64,000 bases of DNA from contig CAWKLE010000002.1 of assembly GCA_963850415.1 (NCBI GenBank), forward strand, positions 740,386-804,385. Direction: 5' to 3'. The notes under the pieces are model-generated. The model did not search any database. It worked only from the letters and a program-made list of their open reading frames with translations, and was not told the origin of the DNA. This stretch comes from VAXT01 sp963850415. Its GTDB lineage: Bacteria; Actinomycetota; Thermoleophilia; Gaiellales; Gaiellaceae. A program made the translations under genes and the position numbers. Positions 16,500 to 25,123 of this stretch are shown here, piece after piece. Each line of letters starts with the position of its first letter. The stretch's first letter is position 1.

Positions 16500-17512
16500 A
16501 GCAGGCGGTCGATCACATCAACGAGCCGGCACGAGTAGCCCCACTCGTTGTCGTACCAGCCGATCACCTTCACCTGGTTCCCGTGCGCCATCGTCGAGAG
16601 GCCGTCGATGATGCAGGAGTACGAGTTGCCGACGATGTCGGACGAGACGATCGGGTCCTCGGTGTACTGGAGGAGGCCGTCCCAGCCGTCGCTGCCCGCT
16701 GCCGAGCGGTAGGCCTCGTTGACCTCGTCCGCGGACGCCTCGCGGCCGAGCAGGGCGACGAGGTCGGTCACGCTCCCGTCCGGTACGGGCACGCGCATCG
16801 CCATCCCGTCGACCTTGCCCTTGAGCTCGGGGATCACTTCGCCGATCGCCTTCGCCGCTCCGGTCGAGGCCGGGATGATGTTCTGGGGCGCCGCGCGCAT
16901 CCGCCGCAGGTCGGCCTTCCCCTTCCGCGTGAGATGGATCTGGTCCTGGAGCTGCTGCTCGGTCGTGTAGGCGTGGATCGTGGTCATGAAGCCCGCGTCG
17001 AGACCGAACGCATCGAGGAGGATCTTCGCCATCGGGGCGACGCAATTCGTCGTGCACGACGCGTTCGAGATGATGTGGTGCTGCTCGGGGTCGTACTGGC
17101 CGTCGTTGACGCCGAGAACGAGCGTGATGTCCGGATCTGTGGCGGGCGCGGAGATGACGACCTTCTCCGCGCCGGCAGCGAGGTGCTGCGATGCGCCCTC
17201 GCGGTCGGTGAAGAGGCCCGTCGACTCCATGACGACGTCGACGCCCATGTCCTTCCACGGGAGGGCCGAGGGATCGCGCTCCGAGAGCACACGGACGGAG
17301 TTGCCGCCGACCGAGATCGCGTCCGCCGAGTGCTCGACGTCGTGGTCGAGGACGCCGAGGGTCGAGTCGTACTTGAGCATGTGCGCCAGGATCTCCGGCG
17401 CGGCCAGGTCGTTCACGGCCACGATCTCGAACCCGGGGCTCTTCTGGAGGCACGCGCGGTAGAAGTTGCGCCCGATCCGGCCGAAGCCGTTGATCCCAAC
17501 TTTCGCCGCCAT
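16496..17512 (-). CDS. gap: Glyceraldehyde-3-phosphate dehydrogenase
   Basis: A 338-residue type I GAPDH that oxidises glyceraldehyde-3-phosphate with NAD(P)+ and phosphate. It has the N-terminal Rossmann signature G-I-N-G-F-G-R-I-G-R, the catalytic Cys153 in S-N-A-S-C-T-T-N-C and His180 in T-T-I-H-A-Y-T, and the C-terminal W-Y-D-N-E-W-G-Y-S. First gene of the operon gap-pgk-tpiA-gpmI. The ATG at 17512 is preceded by CGGAG. The operon promoter would lie in the 68 bases shared with the divergent glycosidase-like gene at 17581. Confidence 0.97.
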   Translation of the reverse strand: MAAKVGINGFGRIGRNFYRACLQKSPGFEIVAVNDLAAPEILAHMLKYDSTLGVLDHDVEHSADAISVGGNSVRVLSERDPSALPWKDMGVDVVMESTGLFTDREGASQHLAAGAEKVVISAPATDPDITLVLGVNDGQYDPEQHHIISNASCTTNCVAPMAKILLDAFGLDAGFMTTIHAYTTEQQLQDQIHLTRKGKADLRRMRAAPQNIIPASTGAAKAIGEVIPELKGKVDGMAMRVPVPDGSVTDLVALLGREASADEVNEAYRSAAGSDGWDGLLQYTEDPIVSSDIVGNSYSCIIDGLSTMAHGNQVKVIGWYDNEWGYSCRLVDVIDRLL

Positions 17513-17580
17513 CGCTCCGAGTCTAACCTCCCCGTTCGGGGGAAGAGAAGAAGCGCGGCCGCGTCCTAACGTGACGGCGA

Positions 17581-19038
17581 ATGAGGTCTGCGGCCAGCTT
17601 CGCCATCGCCTGCGCGTGTTTGGCGCTCGCGGGACCTGCGCGCGCAGGGATCGGCGTCGGTGTCGCGGACAACACCCTGCTCGGCAACGCGGACGGCGGC
17701 GCCGCCTATCTCGGAGTGCTGAACGACGTCGGCCTGCGAGAGCTGCGGCTGCCCGTCAGGTGGGATCCGGCGCGGCCGACCGAGATCGAGAACGGGCACG
17801 AGATCAAGGCTCTCCTGCCGATCGCAGCGGTTCGAGGAATCCATGTCGCTTTCTCGATCCAGCCGGCGAGCGCGACCGCGGTCACCTCGTCACCGGAGGC
17901 TGAGAGCCGGTTCGTCGCCTTCGAGCAACAGGTCGCCCGCACGTTCCCGACCGTGCAGGACATCATCGTCGGCAACGAGCCGAACCAGCCGTACTTCTGG
18001 CAGCCCCAGTTCGACTCTCGCGGAACGAACGTCTCCGGCCGCGCGTATGAGTCGCTGCTCGCGGCGAGCTACGACGCACTGAAGGAGGTCGATCCCGGGA
18101 TCGACGTGATCGGGCTCGGGCTCTCCTCTCGGGGGAACGACGGTCGAGGGGCCGGGAACGTCTCCACGTCGCCGGTCAAGTTCCTCGAAGGGATGGGCGC
18201 CGCGTACCGTCGGAGCGGACGGACGAGGCCGCTCATGGACGAGCTCGCGTACCACCCGTATCCGAAGCGGGACACGGACTCGCTGACCACCGGCATCCTG
18301 TGGCCGAATGCGGGCGCGACCGACCTCGATCGGATCAAGCAGGCGGTCTGGGACGCGTTCCACGGCACGGGACAGCAGACGTTCGAGGACGGCTTGCGCG
18401 TGCGGCTGGACGAGGTCGGGTGGCAGGTCGCGGTCCCGCGGAACAGGCTCGGCGCGTATTTCGGGGCCGAGACGGTCGAGCCGACGACCGAGGCCTCACA
18501 GGCGTCGATCTACGCCTCGCTCGTCCGCTACGAGGCTTGCGACCCGAGTGTCGACGCGCTCCTCTTCCTGGGGCTGCGCGACGAGCCGAACCTTTCGCGC
18601 TGGCAGGCCGGGCTGATGCGGGCGGACGGGTCGCCGCGGCCGTCGTACCGCTCGGTGCAGACGGTGCTCTCGCAGACGGGCGGCAACTGCGTCGGCCGAT
18701 TGCGAACGTGGCGGCACTCGACGACCGTGGATGGCGCCGCAGCGACCTTTCCGAGCGGCCGTCACGTGCCGAGGCGGATCCGATCCTGGGACTTCACCGC
18801 AGCAGCCACCGAAGACGCGCGCTTCCGAGCGGGCGTCTGCCGCCTGCGCAAAAGCCGGCGACCGGTGCGCGTCCTGTCCGAGCGCGGTCGCATCGAAGCG
18901 CACGTGACGCGCTCGATCCGCTTTCCGCTCCGCCGCCTCGCGCCGGGCCGGTACGTCTACTCGATCCGCTTCAGAGCCGAAGCGAACCGTGACCGCAAGA
19001 CGCGCGTCACGAGCCGTCGCTTCGTCGTCACTCGCTGA
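17581..19038 (+). CDS. Secreted TIM-barrel glycoside hydrolase-like protein
   Basis: A 485-residue secreted protein. A signal peptide (1-22, ending A-R-A-G) is followed by a clan GH-A-type TIM barrel with a candidate acid/base Glu133 in V-G-N-E-P-N and a candidate nucleophile Glu278 in R-L-D-E-V-G-W. This supports a retaining glycosidase of the GH5/GH39 kind, though I cannot assign a family. A basic C-terminal beta-sandwich-like region (about 380-485) with two cysteines may bind a surface or carbohydrate. It is paralogous to the protein at 27000-28163: both share a Y-D-A-L-K segment and G-M-G-A-A-Y-R / D-M-G-A-A-Y-R followed by x-S-G-R-T-(R/K)-P. Divergent from gap. Confidence 0.7.
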   Translation: MRSAASFAIACACLALAGPARAGIGVGVADNTLLGNADGGAAYLGVLNDVGLRELRLPVRWDPARPTEIENGHEIKALLPIAAVRGIHVAFSIQPASATAVTSSPEAESRFVAFEQQVARTFPTVQDIIVGNEPNQPYFWQPQFDSRGTNVSGRAYESLLAASYDALKEVDPGIDVIGLGLSSRGNDGRGAGNVSTSPVKFLEGMGAAYRRSGRTRPLMDELAYHPYPKRDTDSLTTGILWPNAGATDLDRIKQAVWDAFHGTGQQTFEDGLRVRLDEVGWQVAVPRNRLGAYFGAETVEPTTEASQASIYASLVRYEACDPSVDALLFLGLRDEPNLSRWQAGLMRADGSPRPSYRSVQTVLSQTGGNCVGRLRTWRHSTTVDGAAATFPSGRHVPRRIRSWDFTAAATEDARFRAGVCRLRKSRRPVRVLSERGRIEAHVTRSIRFPLRRLAPGRYVYSIRFRAEANRDRKTRVTSRRFVVTR

Positions 19039-19044
19039 TCGAGC

Positions 19045-19071
19045 CATGTCCGGTGCCAGGCACCAGACATG
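19045..19071. repeat. Palindromic hairpin after the glycosidase gene
   Basis: A 27-base near-perfect palindrome with arms CATGTC/GACATG and GGTGCC/GGCACC around a single base. It sits seven bases after the stop of the preceding gene and could act as a terminator or as a REP-like unit. No T-run follows. Confidence 0.55.
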
Positions 19072-19093
19072 TCCAGTTACGCCAGCGAGGCGT

Positions 19094-19358
19094 GGCGGGC
19101 CGCGTCGTCATCGCTTGCGATGACGAGATAGAGCGGATGCGGGCTCTGCCCGCGTCGCCGCGCTGCCAGACGGAATAGAGGCGGCGGGCCGCGTCGTCAT
19201 CGCTCGCGATGACGACTTAGAGCGGATGCGGGCTCTGCCCGCGTCCGCGTCTCAAGCCCTCCGGCCCGCCGCCTTTGCCGGCTCCTAGATGGAGCAGGCA
19301 CGTAGATCCGCGGGACAGCGCGTCGGGACGAACGGAATAAAGGCGGCGGGCCGGAGGG
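19094..19358. repeat. REP-like repeat cluster
   Basis: Two near-identical 63-base copies (19094-19156 and 19183-19245) lie 89 bases apart. Each holds a 10-bp inverted repeat TCGTCATCGC/GCGATGACGA and a GCGGGC/GCCCGC hairpin. A third partial element shares CGGAATA-AGGCGGCGGGCC (19333-19352 with 19171-19190). A perfect 20-base inverted repeat pairs 19257-19276 with 19339-19358. The 450-base gap 19039-19489 holds these repeats and no convincing gene. The cluster may be REP/BIME-like DNA or the remains of a small mobile element. Confidence 0.7.
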
Positions 19359-19489
19359 GAAGCTCCGAGGACGACCTCCCCCTCCCGTTGAACCGCGCTC
19401 CGGACCTTGGCGACGGACGGGGTCTGAATCCATCGCCGGACGAGCACAGACCCGCCGCGAATCGGAGTATGACTCACTCGTTCACGGCT

Positions 19490-20413
19490 CTACAACCCGG
19501 CGAGCCTGACGAGGCTCGAAAGGCGCCGTTGTACCGCGGATTTCGTCGCCGGCGGGCTGCATCGGAGCGCCAGCTCGCGCAGCGAAAGCGACGGGTAGCG
19601 AAGCCGCAGCCGAGCGACCTCCCGCAGCTTCGGAGGGAGGGAGCCGAGCCCCCCGCCGCGCTCGAGCCTGCGCACCGCGCGGATCTGCTCCTGCGCCGCC
19701 CGGCTCGTCCGCACGAGATTCGCGTGATCCGCGTTCGCGAGCCGGTTCGCACGCGCCTTCGTCGCGCCCATCACGACCCGCTCCTCGAGCACGAGCACCG
19801 CGTCGCTCGCCCCCGCCGCGGCGAGCGCGTCCGCAATCGGGCCCGTCCCCTTCGCGTACGCGACGGCGTGCCGTCCCTTGTCGAGGACGCGCAACTCCAC
19901 GCCGGCCCGGGCCGCGATCTCGGCGATGAACTCGGCGCCCTCGACCGTCGCTGTCCGCACCTCCAGGTGCGGCGACTTCGGGCCGGACAGGGTCCCGCCG
20001 CCGAGCAGCGAGCCCCGCAGGTACGCGGCGCGACAGCAGGCCCGGGCGACGACCCGCTGCGGCGGCCGTTCGAGCGGCGCGCGGCGAGCGCCGACGATGC
20101 CGGCCTCCTGGAGCACCGTCAGCGCGGCCCGGTTCGTTCCCTCGACGTGGAGCTGGTAGCGCGTCTCCCGTCCGAAGGCGCGACGCTGGTACGTCCGGAT
20201 CTCCGACGTCACGCCGAGCTCGCGCAGGAGGCTGAAGGCGCGGCGCGCAGCCGCGGGGCTCGCGAGGTCGAGGTGCAACCCGATCTCCCCGCGCCCATGG
20301 ATGTGCAGGCTCCCCGCCGTGTGCGCGAGGCCGGAGAGCTCCGCGAGCCGGTCGCAGTCCCGCTCCGGCGTGATCCCGGCCAGCTCGTTGCGCAGCTCCT
20401 CAGACAGCGGCAC
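19490..20413 (-). CDS. whiA: WhiA sporulation/division regulator
   Basis: A 307-residue WhiA: an N-terminal pair of LAGLIDADG-like domains (about 20-200; A-Y-L-R-G-S-L-L-G-G-G-T-L-S and similar) and a C-terminal helix-turn-helix region (about 225-300) with the diagnostic N-L-V-R-T-S segment and S-L-R-E-L-A. WhiA binds DNA and controls sporulation or cell division genes in Gram-positive bacteria. The GTG start overlaps the 3' end of the MGMT gene by 14 bases. Its usual neighbours YvcK and RapZ are not seen here, which is unusual for actinobacteria, where whiA often follows them. Confidence 0.93.
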   Translation of the reverse strand: MPLSEELRNELAGITPERDCDRLAELSGLAHTAGSLHIHGRGEIGLHLDLASPAAARRAFSLLRELGVTSEIRTYQRRAFGRETRYQLHVEGTNRAALTVLQEAGIVGARRAPLERPPQRVVARACCRAAYLRGSLLGGGTLSGPKSPHLEVRTATVEGAEFIAEIAARAGVELRVLDKGRHAVAYAKGTGPIADALAAAGASDAVLVLEERVVMGATKARANRLANADHANLVRTSRAAQEQIRAVRRLERGGGLGSLPPKLREVARLRLRYPSLSLRELALRCSPPATKSAVQRRLSSLVRLAGL

Positions 20414-20861
20414 CTTCGAGCTCCAGCAGTCGCCGTTTGTACTCGACCCCGAGCGAGCCGTACGAGCCGAGCCCGTCGGCCGCCACGACCCGGTGACAGG
20501 GAACCACGATCGAGAAGCGGTTGCGCGCGCAGAACGATCCTGCAGCCCGCTGCGCGTTCGGACGCCCGGCGAGCGCGGCCAGCTCTCCGTAGGTCACGGT
20601 CTCGCCCCGCCGGACCCGCCGCAGCGCTCGCGTCAGCTCGAGCTCGAACTCCGTCGCCCCGTCGAGCTCGATCGACACGTCGAGGAAATCGTCGGGCTCG
20701 CCCGCGAAGTAGCGCGTGAACCGTTCGCCGAGCGGGTGGCCCTTCCCGCGCTGCTCGACCGCCGGGCGGGGCAGCTCGTGGTGCAGGAGCCGATCCCCCT
20801 CGAGCCAGATCTCCCCCACGCCCCAACCCCGCGCCTGGTAGCTGACGTGCGTTGCGGACAT
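20400..20861 (-). CDS. Methylated-DNA-protein-cysteine methyltransferase
   Basis: A 153-residue suicide repair protein that removes O6-alkyl groups from guanine. The C-terminal domain carries the acceptor Cys122 in V-P-C-H-R-V-V, preceded by A-R-N-R and the helix-turn-helix Y-G-E-L-A-A-L-A-G-R-P. The N-terminal domain is short. I placed the start at ATG 20861 because family-like sequence begins there; the frame runs on upstream only as antisense of the aldehyde dehydrogenase. The start is 24 bases from the divergent aldehyde dehydrogenase start. Confidence 0.9.
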   Translation of the reverse strand: MSATHVSYQARGWGVGEIWLEGDRLLHHELPRPAVEQRGKGHPLGERFTRYFAGEPDDFLDVSIELDGATEFELELTRALRRVRRGETVTYGELAALAGRPNAQRAAGSFCARNRFSIVVPCHRVVAADGLGSYGSLGVEYKRRLLELEGAAV

Positions 20862-20885
20862 GGCCGGAATCGTAGAATCAAGCCG

Positions 20886-22544
20886 ATGAGCGCTCCCGGC
20901 ATCTTCCGACCGCCGACCCCGACGAACGAACCGGTCAAGGAGTACGCGCCCGGTTCGCCCGAGCGGGAGCAGCTGCGCCGGCGGCTCGACCAGATGCAGT
21001 CCGAGCGAATCGAGCTCCCGCTCGTGATCGGCGGCGAGAACGTGACCACGGGCAAGACCGCCGAGATCGTGATGCCGCACAGGAAGAGCCATGTCCTCGC
21101 GGATGCGAACCAGGGCGGCCAGGGGGAGGTCGACAAGGCGATCCGCGCCGCGGCTGACGCCTGGGCGGACTGGTCGCGCCTGCCCTGGGAGGAGCGCGCG
21201 GCCGTCTTCCTCCGCGCAGCCGAGCTCCTGTCCGGCCCGTGGCGCGCGACCCTCAACGGCGCGACCATGCTCGGGCAGTCGAAGACCGCGCACCAGGCCG
21301 AGATCGACGCCGCCTGCGAGGTGATCGACTTCTACCGCTTCAACGTCGAGTTCATGACGCGGATCTACGAGCAGCAGCCGGTCTCGAGCCAGGGCGTGTG
21401 GAACCGGATGGAGTACCGGCCGCTCGAGGGCTTCGTCCTCGCCGTCTCGCCGTTCAACTTCACCGCGATCGGCGCCAACCTGCCCGCGAGCGCCGCGCTG
21501 ATGGGGAACACGGTCGTCTGGAAGCCGGCCGGTACCGCCTCCTACTCCGCGCACTTCCTGATGCAGCTCCTGGTCGAAGCGGGCCTCCCGCCGGGCGTGA
21601 TCAACCTCGTCTACGGCTCCGGGGCGACGATCGGCGACGCCGCGCTCGCGAGCGAGCACCTCGCCGGCGTCCACTTCACCGGCTCGACAGGAGTCTTCAA
21701 CTCGATGTGGAAGACGATCGGCTCGAACGTCGGCCACTACCGCAACTACCCGCGGATCGTCGGCGAGACCGGCGGGAAGGACTTCATCGTCGCCCACCCG
21801 TCCGCGGACGTGGACGCGGTTGCGACGGCAATCGTCCGCGGCTCGTTCGAGTACCAGGGCCAGAAGTGCTCGGCCGCCTCGCGTGTCTACGCACCCGCGA
21901 ACCTGTGGCCGGAGCTGCGAGAGCGGCTCGCCGAGGAGGTCGCGCAGATCAAGATGGGCGACGTCGCCGACTTCGAGAACTTCATGGGCGCGGTCATCGA
22001 CGCGAAGTCGTTCGAGACTCAGAAGGAGGCGATCGACGAGGCGCGGGCGCACGACAAGACCGAGGTGCTCGTCGGCGGCGGCGTCCACGACGACGAAGGC
22101 TTCTTCGTCGAGCCGACCGTGATCGAGACCCGCGACCCCGACTTCCGACTGCTTCGCGACGAGCTGTTCGGGCCGGTCGTGACCGCGTACGTCTATCCGG
22201 AGGGCAAGTGGAGCGACACGCTCGCCCTCGTCGACCGCACTGCGCCGTACGGCCTGACGGGCGCCGTGTTCGCAGACGATCGCGAGGCGCTCGTCGAGGC
22301 GCAGGACGCGCTCCGCTATGCGGCCGGCAACTTCTACGTCAACGACAAGCCGACGGGAGCGGTCGTCGGCCAGCAGCCGTTCGGCGGCGGGCGCGCGTCC
22401 GGCACGAACGACAAGGCGGGCTCGATGTGGAACCTGATCCGCTGGGTGAGCCCGCGGACGATCAAGGAGACGTTCGTCCCGCCGACGGACTACCGCTATC
22501 CGTTCATGGCGCCCGACCGCGACGGGAGCGGCGGCACGCAGTGA
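20886..22544 (+). CDS. pruA: L-glutamate gamma-semialdehyde dehydrogenase (PruA-like)
   Basis: A 552-residue aldehyde dehydrogenase of the 1-pyrroline-5-carboxylate dehydrogenase type, oxidising glutamate semialdehyde to glutamate with NAD+ in proline breakdown. Visible elements are S-P-F-N-F-T-A-I (188-195), the catalytic Glu294 in G-E-T-G-G-K-D, Cys328 in Y-Q-G-Q-K-C-S-A, and Q-P-F-G-G-G-R-A-S-G-T-N-D-K near the end, typical of the PruA branch. No proline dehydrogenase is adjacent. The ATG at 20886 fits the family N-terminus; a much longer upstream extension of the frame is not supported. GTGA overlap with the next gene. Confidence 0.9.
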   Translation: MSAPGIFRPPTPTNEPVKEYAPGSPEREQLRRRLDQMQSERIELPLVIGGENVTTGKTAEIVMPHRKSHVLADANQGGQGEVDKAIRAAADAWADWSRLPWEERAAVFLRAAELLSGPWRATLNGATMLGQSKTAHQAEIDAACEVIDFYRFNVEFMTRIYEQQPVSSQGVWNRMEYRPLEGFVLAVSPFNFTAIGANLPASAALMGNTVVWKPAGTASYSAHFLMQLLVEAGLPPGVINLVYGSGATIGDAALASEHLAGVHFTGSTGVFNSMWKTIGSNVGHYRNYPRIVGETGGKDFIVAHPSADVDAVATAIVRGSFEYQGQKCSAASRVYAPANLWPELRERLAEEVAQIKMGDVADFENFMGAVIDAKSFETQKEAIDEARAHDKTEVLVGGGVHDDEGFFVEPTVIETRDPDFRLLRDELFGPVVTAYVYPEGKWSDTLALVDRTAPYGLTGAVFADDREALVEAQDALRYAAGNFYVNDKPTGAVVGQQPFGGGRASGTNDKAGSMWNLIRWVSPRTIKETFVPPTDYRYPFMAPDRDGSGGTQ

Positions 22545-24043
22545 GGCGGGCCGCCCTGCTCGCGGCGGCCGGTTTCGCACTCGTCCTCGCCGCCTCGACG
22601 GGTGCGGCGCTCATCGTTGGCACGCCCCGCGCCGATCTGCTGCTCGGGACCGCGAAGCCGGACCGGATCGGCGCCGGCGCCGGGAACGACCGGATCGACG
22701 TCGCGGGCGGCGGGCGCGATCGCGTCTCGTGCGGACGCGGCTCCGACCTCGTCGCCGCCGACTCGTCCGACAGGCTCGGATCCGACTGCGAGACCGTCAC
22801 CCGCCTGATCTCGAGCGACCCGTATCGCGGCGGCGGCGCGCTGCACGCCACCGAGGCGGAGCCGGACAGCTTCGCCTGGGGCTCGACGGTCGTCGCGACG
22901 TTCCAGGTCGCGCGCTTCTCGAGCGGCGGAGCGCGGAACATCGGCTTCGCGATCTCGACGGACGCGGGACGGCACTGGCGCAACGGCCTGCTGCCCCGCC
23001 TGACGGTCTCCTCGAGCCCGCGCGGCGCGTTCTCGCGCGCCAGTGATCCGTCCGTCGCCTACGACGCGCTGCACGGCGTCTGGCTGATCGCGACGCTCGG
23101 CTTCTCGGACAACGAGTCGGCGCTGCTCGTCAGCAGCTCGGCCGACGGAGCGCACTGGAGCGACCCTTCCATCGCGGGTCGCAAGCAGAGCGGGAACGAC
23201 GGAATCCTGTTCGACAAGGAGTGGATCGCCTGCGACAACGGCGCGTCGAGCCCGTACCGCGGCCACTGCTACCTGAGCTACAGCGACATCGAGCACCTGC
23301 GCCTCGCGACCCAGACCTCGACCGACGGCGGCCGCACGTGGTCGCAGCCGGTGGCGTCGCCCGACAACGCGGGCCGGCGCGGGATCCAGGGCGCCTTCGC
23401 GCCGGCGCCGCAGCCGATCTCGCTCCCGAACGGGGTCGTGGTCGTGCCTCTCTACGACGACGGGATCGCCGCTGTGCGCTCGACGGACGGAGGCGCCACG
23501 TTCTCGCCGGAGACGACGATCGCGCCGTCGCGCTTCAGCTCGTCCGCGGTCCGGGCCGCGCCGTTCCCGAGCGTCGAGGTCGGCGCCGACGGGAGCGTGC
23601 TGATGGCCTGGCCGGACTGCGCCTCCCGCCCGAACTGCTCGGGGAACGACCTGCTCTTCTCCAGGTCGACGGACGGGCTCACGTGGACGCCGCCTCGGCC
23701 GATCCCGCTGGGGGCCGGCGACCACATCATCGACGGCCTGGCCGCGGATCCCGTTCGCCCGGGGCGTGTTGCGGTCGCGTACTACACCGAGTCACGCGGC
23801 AAGCTCGACGTCCACGTCGCGTGGTCCGTGGACGGAGGCGCAACCTGGTCTCGCCCACTCCTCATGTCCCCGACGCGCATGCCGTTCGCCCGGATCGCGT
23901 TCAGCAACGGGGTCATGGTCGGCGACTACATCTCGACCTCGTACGCGGGCGGACGCGCGGTCGCCGTGTTCACGCTCGCGCAGTCCAAGGTGCGGGGCCG
24001 CCTGCGTCAGGGGACGTACGCCGCCTCCGTAGCCGTGCCGTAG
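22541..24043 (+). CDS. Secreted sialidase-like beta-propeller protein
   Basis: A 500-residue secreted protein. After a signal peptide (about 1-25) comes a short stretch of RTX-like calcium-binding repeats (about 28-75, with G-T-P-R-A-D-L-L-L-G-T and G-A-G-N-D-R-I). A six-bladed propeller region then carries several Asp-box repeats of the S-x-D-G-G-x-T-W type, for example S-T-D-G-G-R-T-W, S-T-D-G-G-A-T-F and S-V-D-G-G-A-T-W. Asp-boxes mark sialidases and other BNR proteins; I do not see the sialidase arginine triad clearly, so enzymatic activity is unproven. The GTG start overlaps the aldehyde dehydrogenase stop by four bases. The RTX-BNR combination suggests calcium-stabilised surface display. 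Confidence 0.75.
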   Translation: MRRAALLAAAGFALVLAASTGAALIVGTPRADLLLGTAKPDRIGAGAGNDRIDVAGGGRDRVSCGRGSDLVAADSSDRLGSDCETVTRLISSDPYRGGGALHATEAEPDSFAWGSTVVATFQVARFSSGGARNIGFAISTDAGRHWRNGLLPRLTVSSSPRGAFSRASDPSVAYDALHGVWLIATLGFSDNESALLVSSSADGAHWSDPSIAGRKQSGNDGILFDKEWIACDNGASSPYRGHCYLSYSDIEHLRLATQTSTDGGRTWSQPVASPDNAGRRGIQGAFAPAPQPISLPNGVVVVPLYDDGIAAVRSTDGGATFSPETTIAPSRFSSSAVRAAPFPSVEVGADGSVLMAWPDCASRPNCSGNDLLFSRSTDGLTWTPPRPIPLGAGDHIIDGLAADPVRPGRVAVAYYTESRGKLDVHVAWSVDGGATWSRPLLMSPTRMPFARIAFSNGVMVGDYISTSYAGGRAVAVFTLAQSKVRGRLRQGTYAASVAVP

Positions 24044-24215
24044 GGGCACTGAGCTGTTCGACGCGATCTGGAACGCGACCGACGTCTTCCGAGACCGGCT
24101 CGGAGAGCTCGGCTGGGGCGCGCTCGCGCTGGGTATCGGCTTCCATGTCCTTCGCCTCCTCGCCGTCAGCCGCGCCTGGCGGAACATCATCAAAGGCGCC
24201 TACCCGAAGGCCCGG

Positions 24216-24986
24216 GTGCGCTGGCGATCGATCGTCGCGGCGATCTTCGCCGGCGCCGGCGTGAACGCGATCATCCCCGCGCGCGGCGGCGACGCCGTCC
24301 GGGTCGTGCTCGCGAAGCGCAGCGTCGAGGGCAGCAGCTACGCGACGATCGCGTCTACCCTCGTCCTGCTGAGCCTCTTCGACTTCGTCATCGCGACCAG
24401 CCTAGTGCTGTGGGCGGCTGCGACCGGACGGCTGCCCAAGGTGCTCGGCCCCTCGTTCGACTTCGGCTGGGCGTTCCACAATCCCGGCACGTTCCTGAAG
24501 GCGGTCGCGATCGTCCTCGCCGTGGCGCTCGTCCTCGTGCTCTGGTTCGCGGAGCAGATCGGCGACTTCCGGCGTCGGCTCACCCAGGGCTTCGCGATCC
24601 TGCGTGACCGGCGCGCGTACTTCCGCTTCGTCGCGCTCTGGCAGGGAGTCGACTGGACGCTCCGGTTCGTGGCCGTCCTCTTCTTCCTGAGCGCGTTCGG
24701 GCTTCCCGTCACCTTCGAGAACGCTCTCCTCGTCCAAGTGTCGGCCGGGCTCGCGTCGCTCCTGCCGATCAGCCCGTCCGGGATCGGGACCGAGCAGGCG
24801 TTCCTCCTCTACCTGCTCCGTGACCAGGCGTCGCGAACGGCTCTGCTCGCATTCAGCGTCGGCATGCGGATCACGCTGATCGTGGTCAACATGGCACTCG
24901 GCTTCGCGGCGCTGTTCATCACGCTGCGGACGGTGCACTGGCGCCAGCACGCGGCCACGACTTCGCCCGACCCCGATCCGCGGTGA
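24216..24986 (+). CDS. Lysylphosphatidylglycerol synthase TM-region / UPF0104 family protein
   Basis: At least 256 residues, with about six further membrane helices and the family elements R-W-R near the start, N-A-I-I-P-A-R-G-G-D, and L-P-I-S-P-S-G-I-G-T-E-Q. The family includes the flippase part of MprF and hopanoid or lipid transporters; no synthase domain is attached. GTG 24216 is the first usual start codon, but coding-like sequence with an additional helix (G-W-G-A-L-A-L-G-I-G-F, then R-A-W) is open back to CTG 24054, just after the previous stop, and homologues normally have that helix. The true start is probably upstream and unconventional. Confidence 0.78.
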   Translation: MRWRSIVAAIFAGAGVNAIIPARGGDAVRVVLAKRSVEGSSYATIASTLVLLSLFDFVIATSLVLWAAATGRLPKVLGPSFDFGWAFHNPGTFLKAVAIVLAVALVLVLWFAEQIGDFRRRLTQGFAILRDRRAYFRFVALWQGVDWTLRFVAVLFFLSAFGLPVTFENALLVQVSAGLASLLPISPSGIGTEQAFLLYLLRDQASRTALLAFSVGMRITLIVVNMALGFAALFITLRTVHWRQHAATTSPDPDPR

Positions 24987-24993
24987 CCCGCCC

Positions 24994-25122
24994 CGGGGTC
25001 AGACCCCGCTCCAAAAGCGTGCCGCCTTCGTCACAGAACTGCCACGGCTGGACAGATGTGCGGCTTGGAATCGGGCTCGGACCGCAAATCCTGTGGACAA
25101 CCTGTCACGGGGTCTGACCCCG
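24994..25122. repeat. Short element bounded by 15-bp inverted repeats
   Basis: A 15-base sequence, CGGGGTCAGACCCCG (24994-25008), recurs inverted at 25108-25122 as CGGGGTCTGACCCCG. Each copy is itself almost palindromic. They enclose 99 bases without a gene. The unit fills the whole gap between the membrane protein and the uvrC stop. It could be a pair of terminators for the convergent genes or a MITE-like insertion. Confidence 0.65.
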
Positions 25123-25123
25123 G

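Noticed and set aside
20400..22580. A long minus-strand ORF across the pruA region
   Set aside because: Antisense shadow of a clear aldehyde dehydrogenase; only its 3' 460 bases, encoding MGMT, are real.
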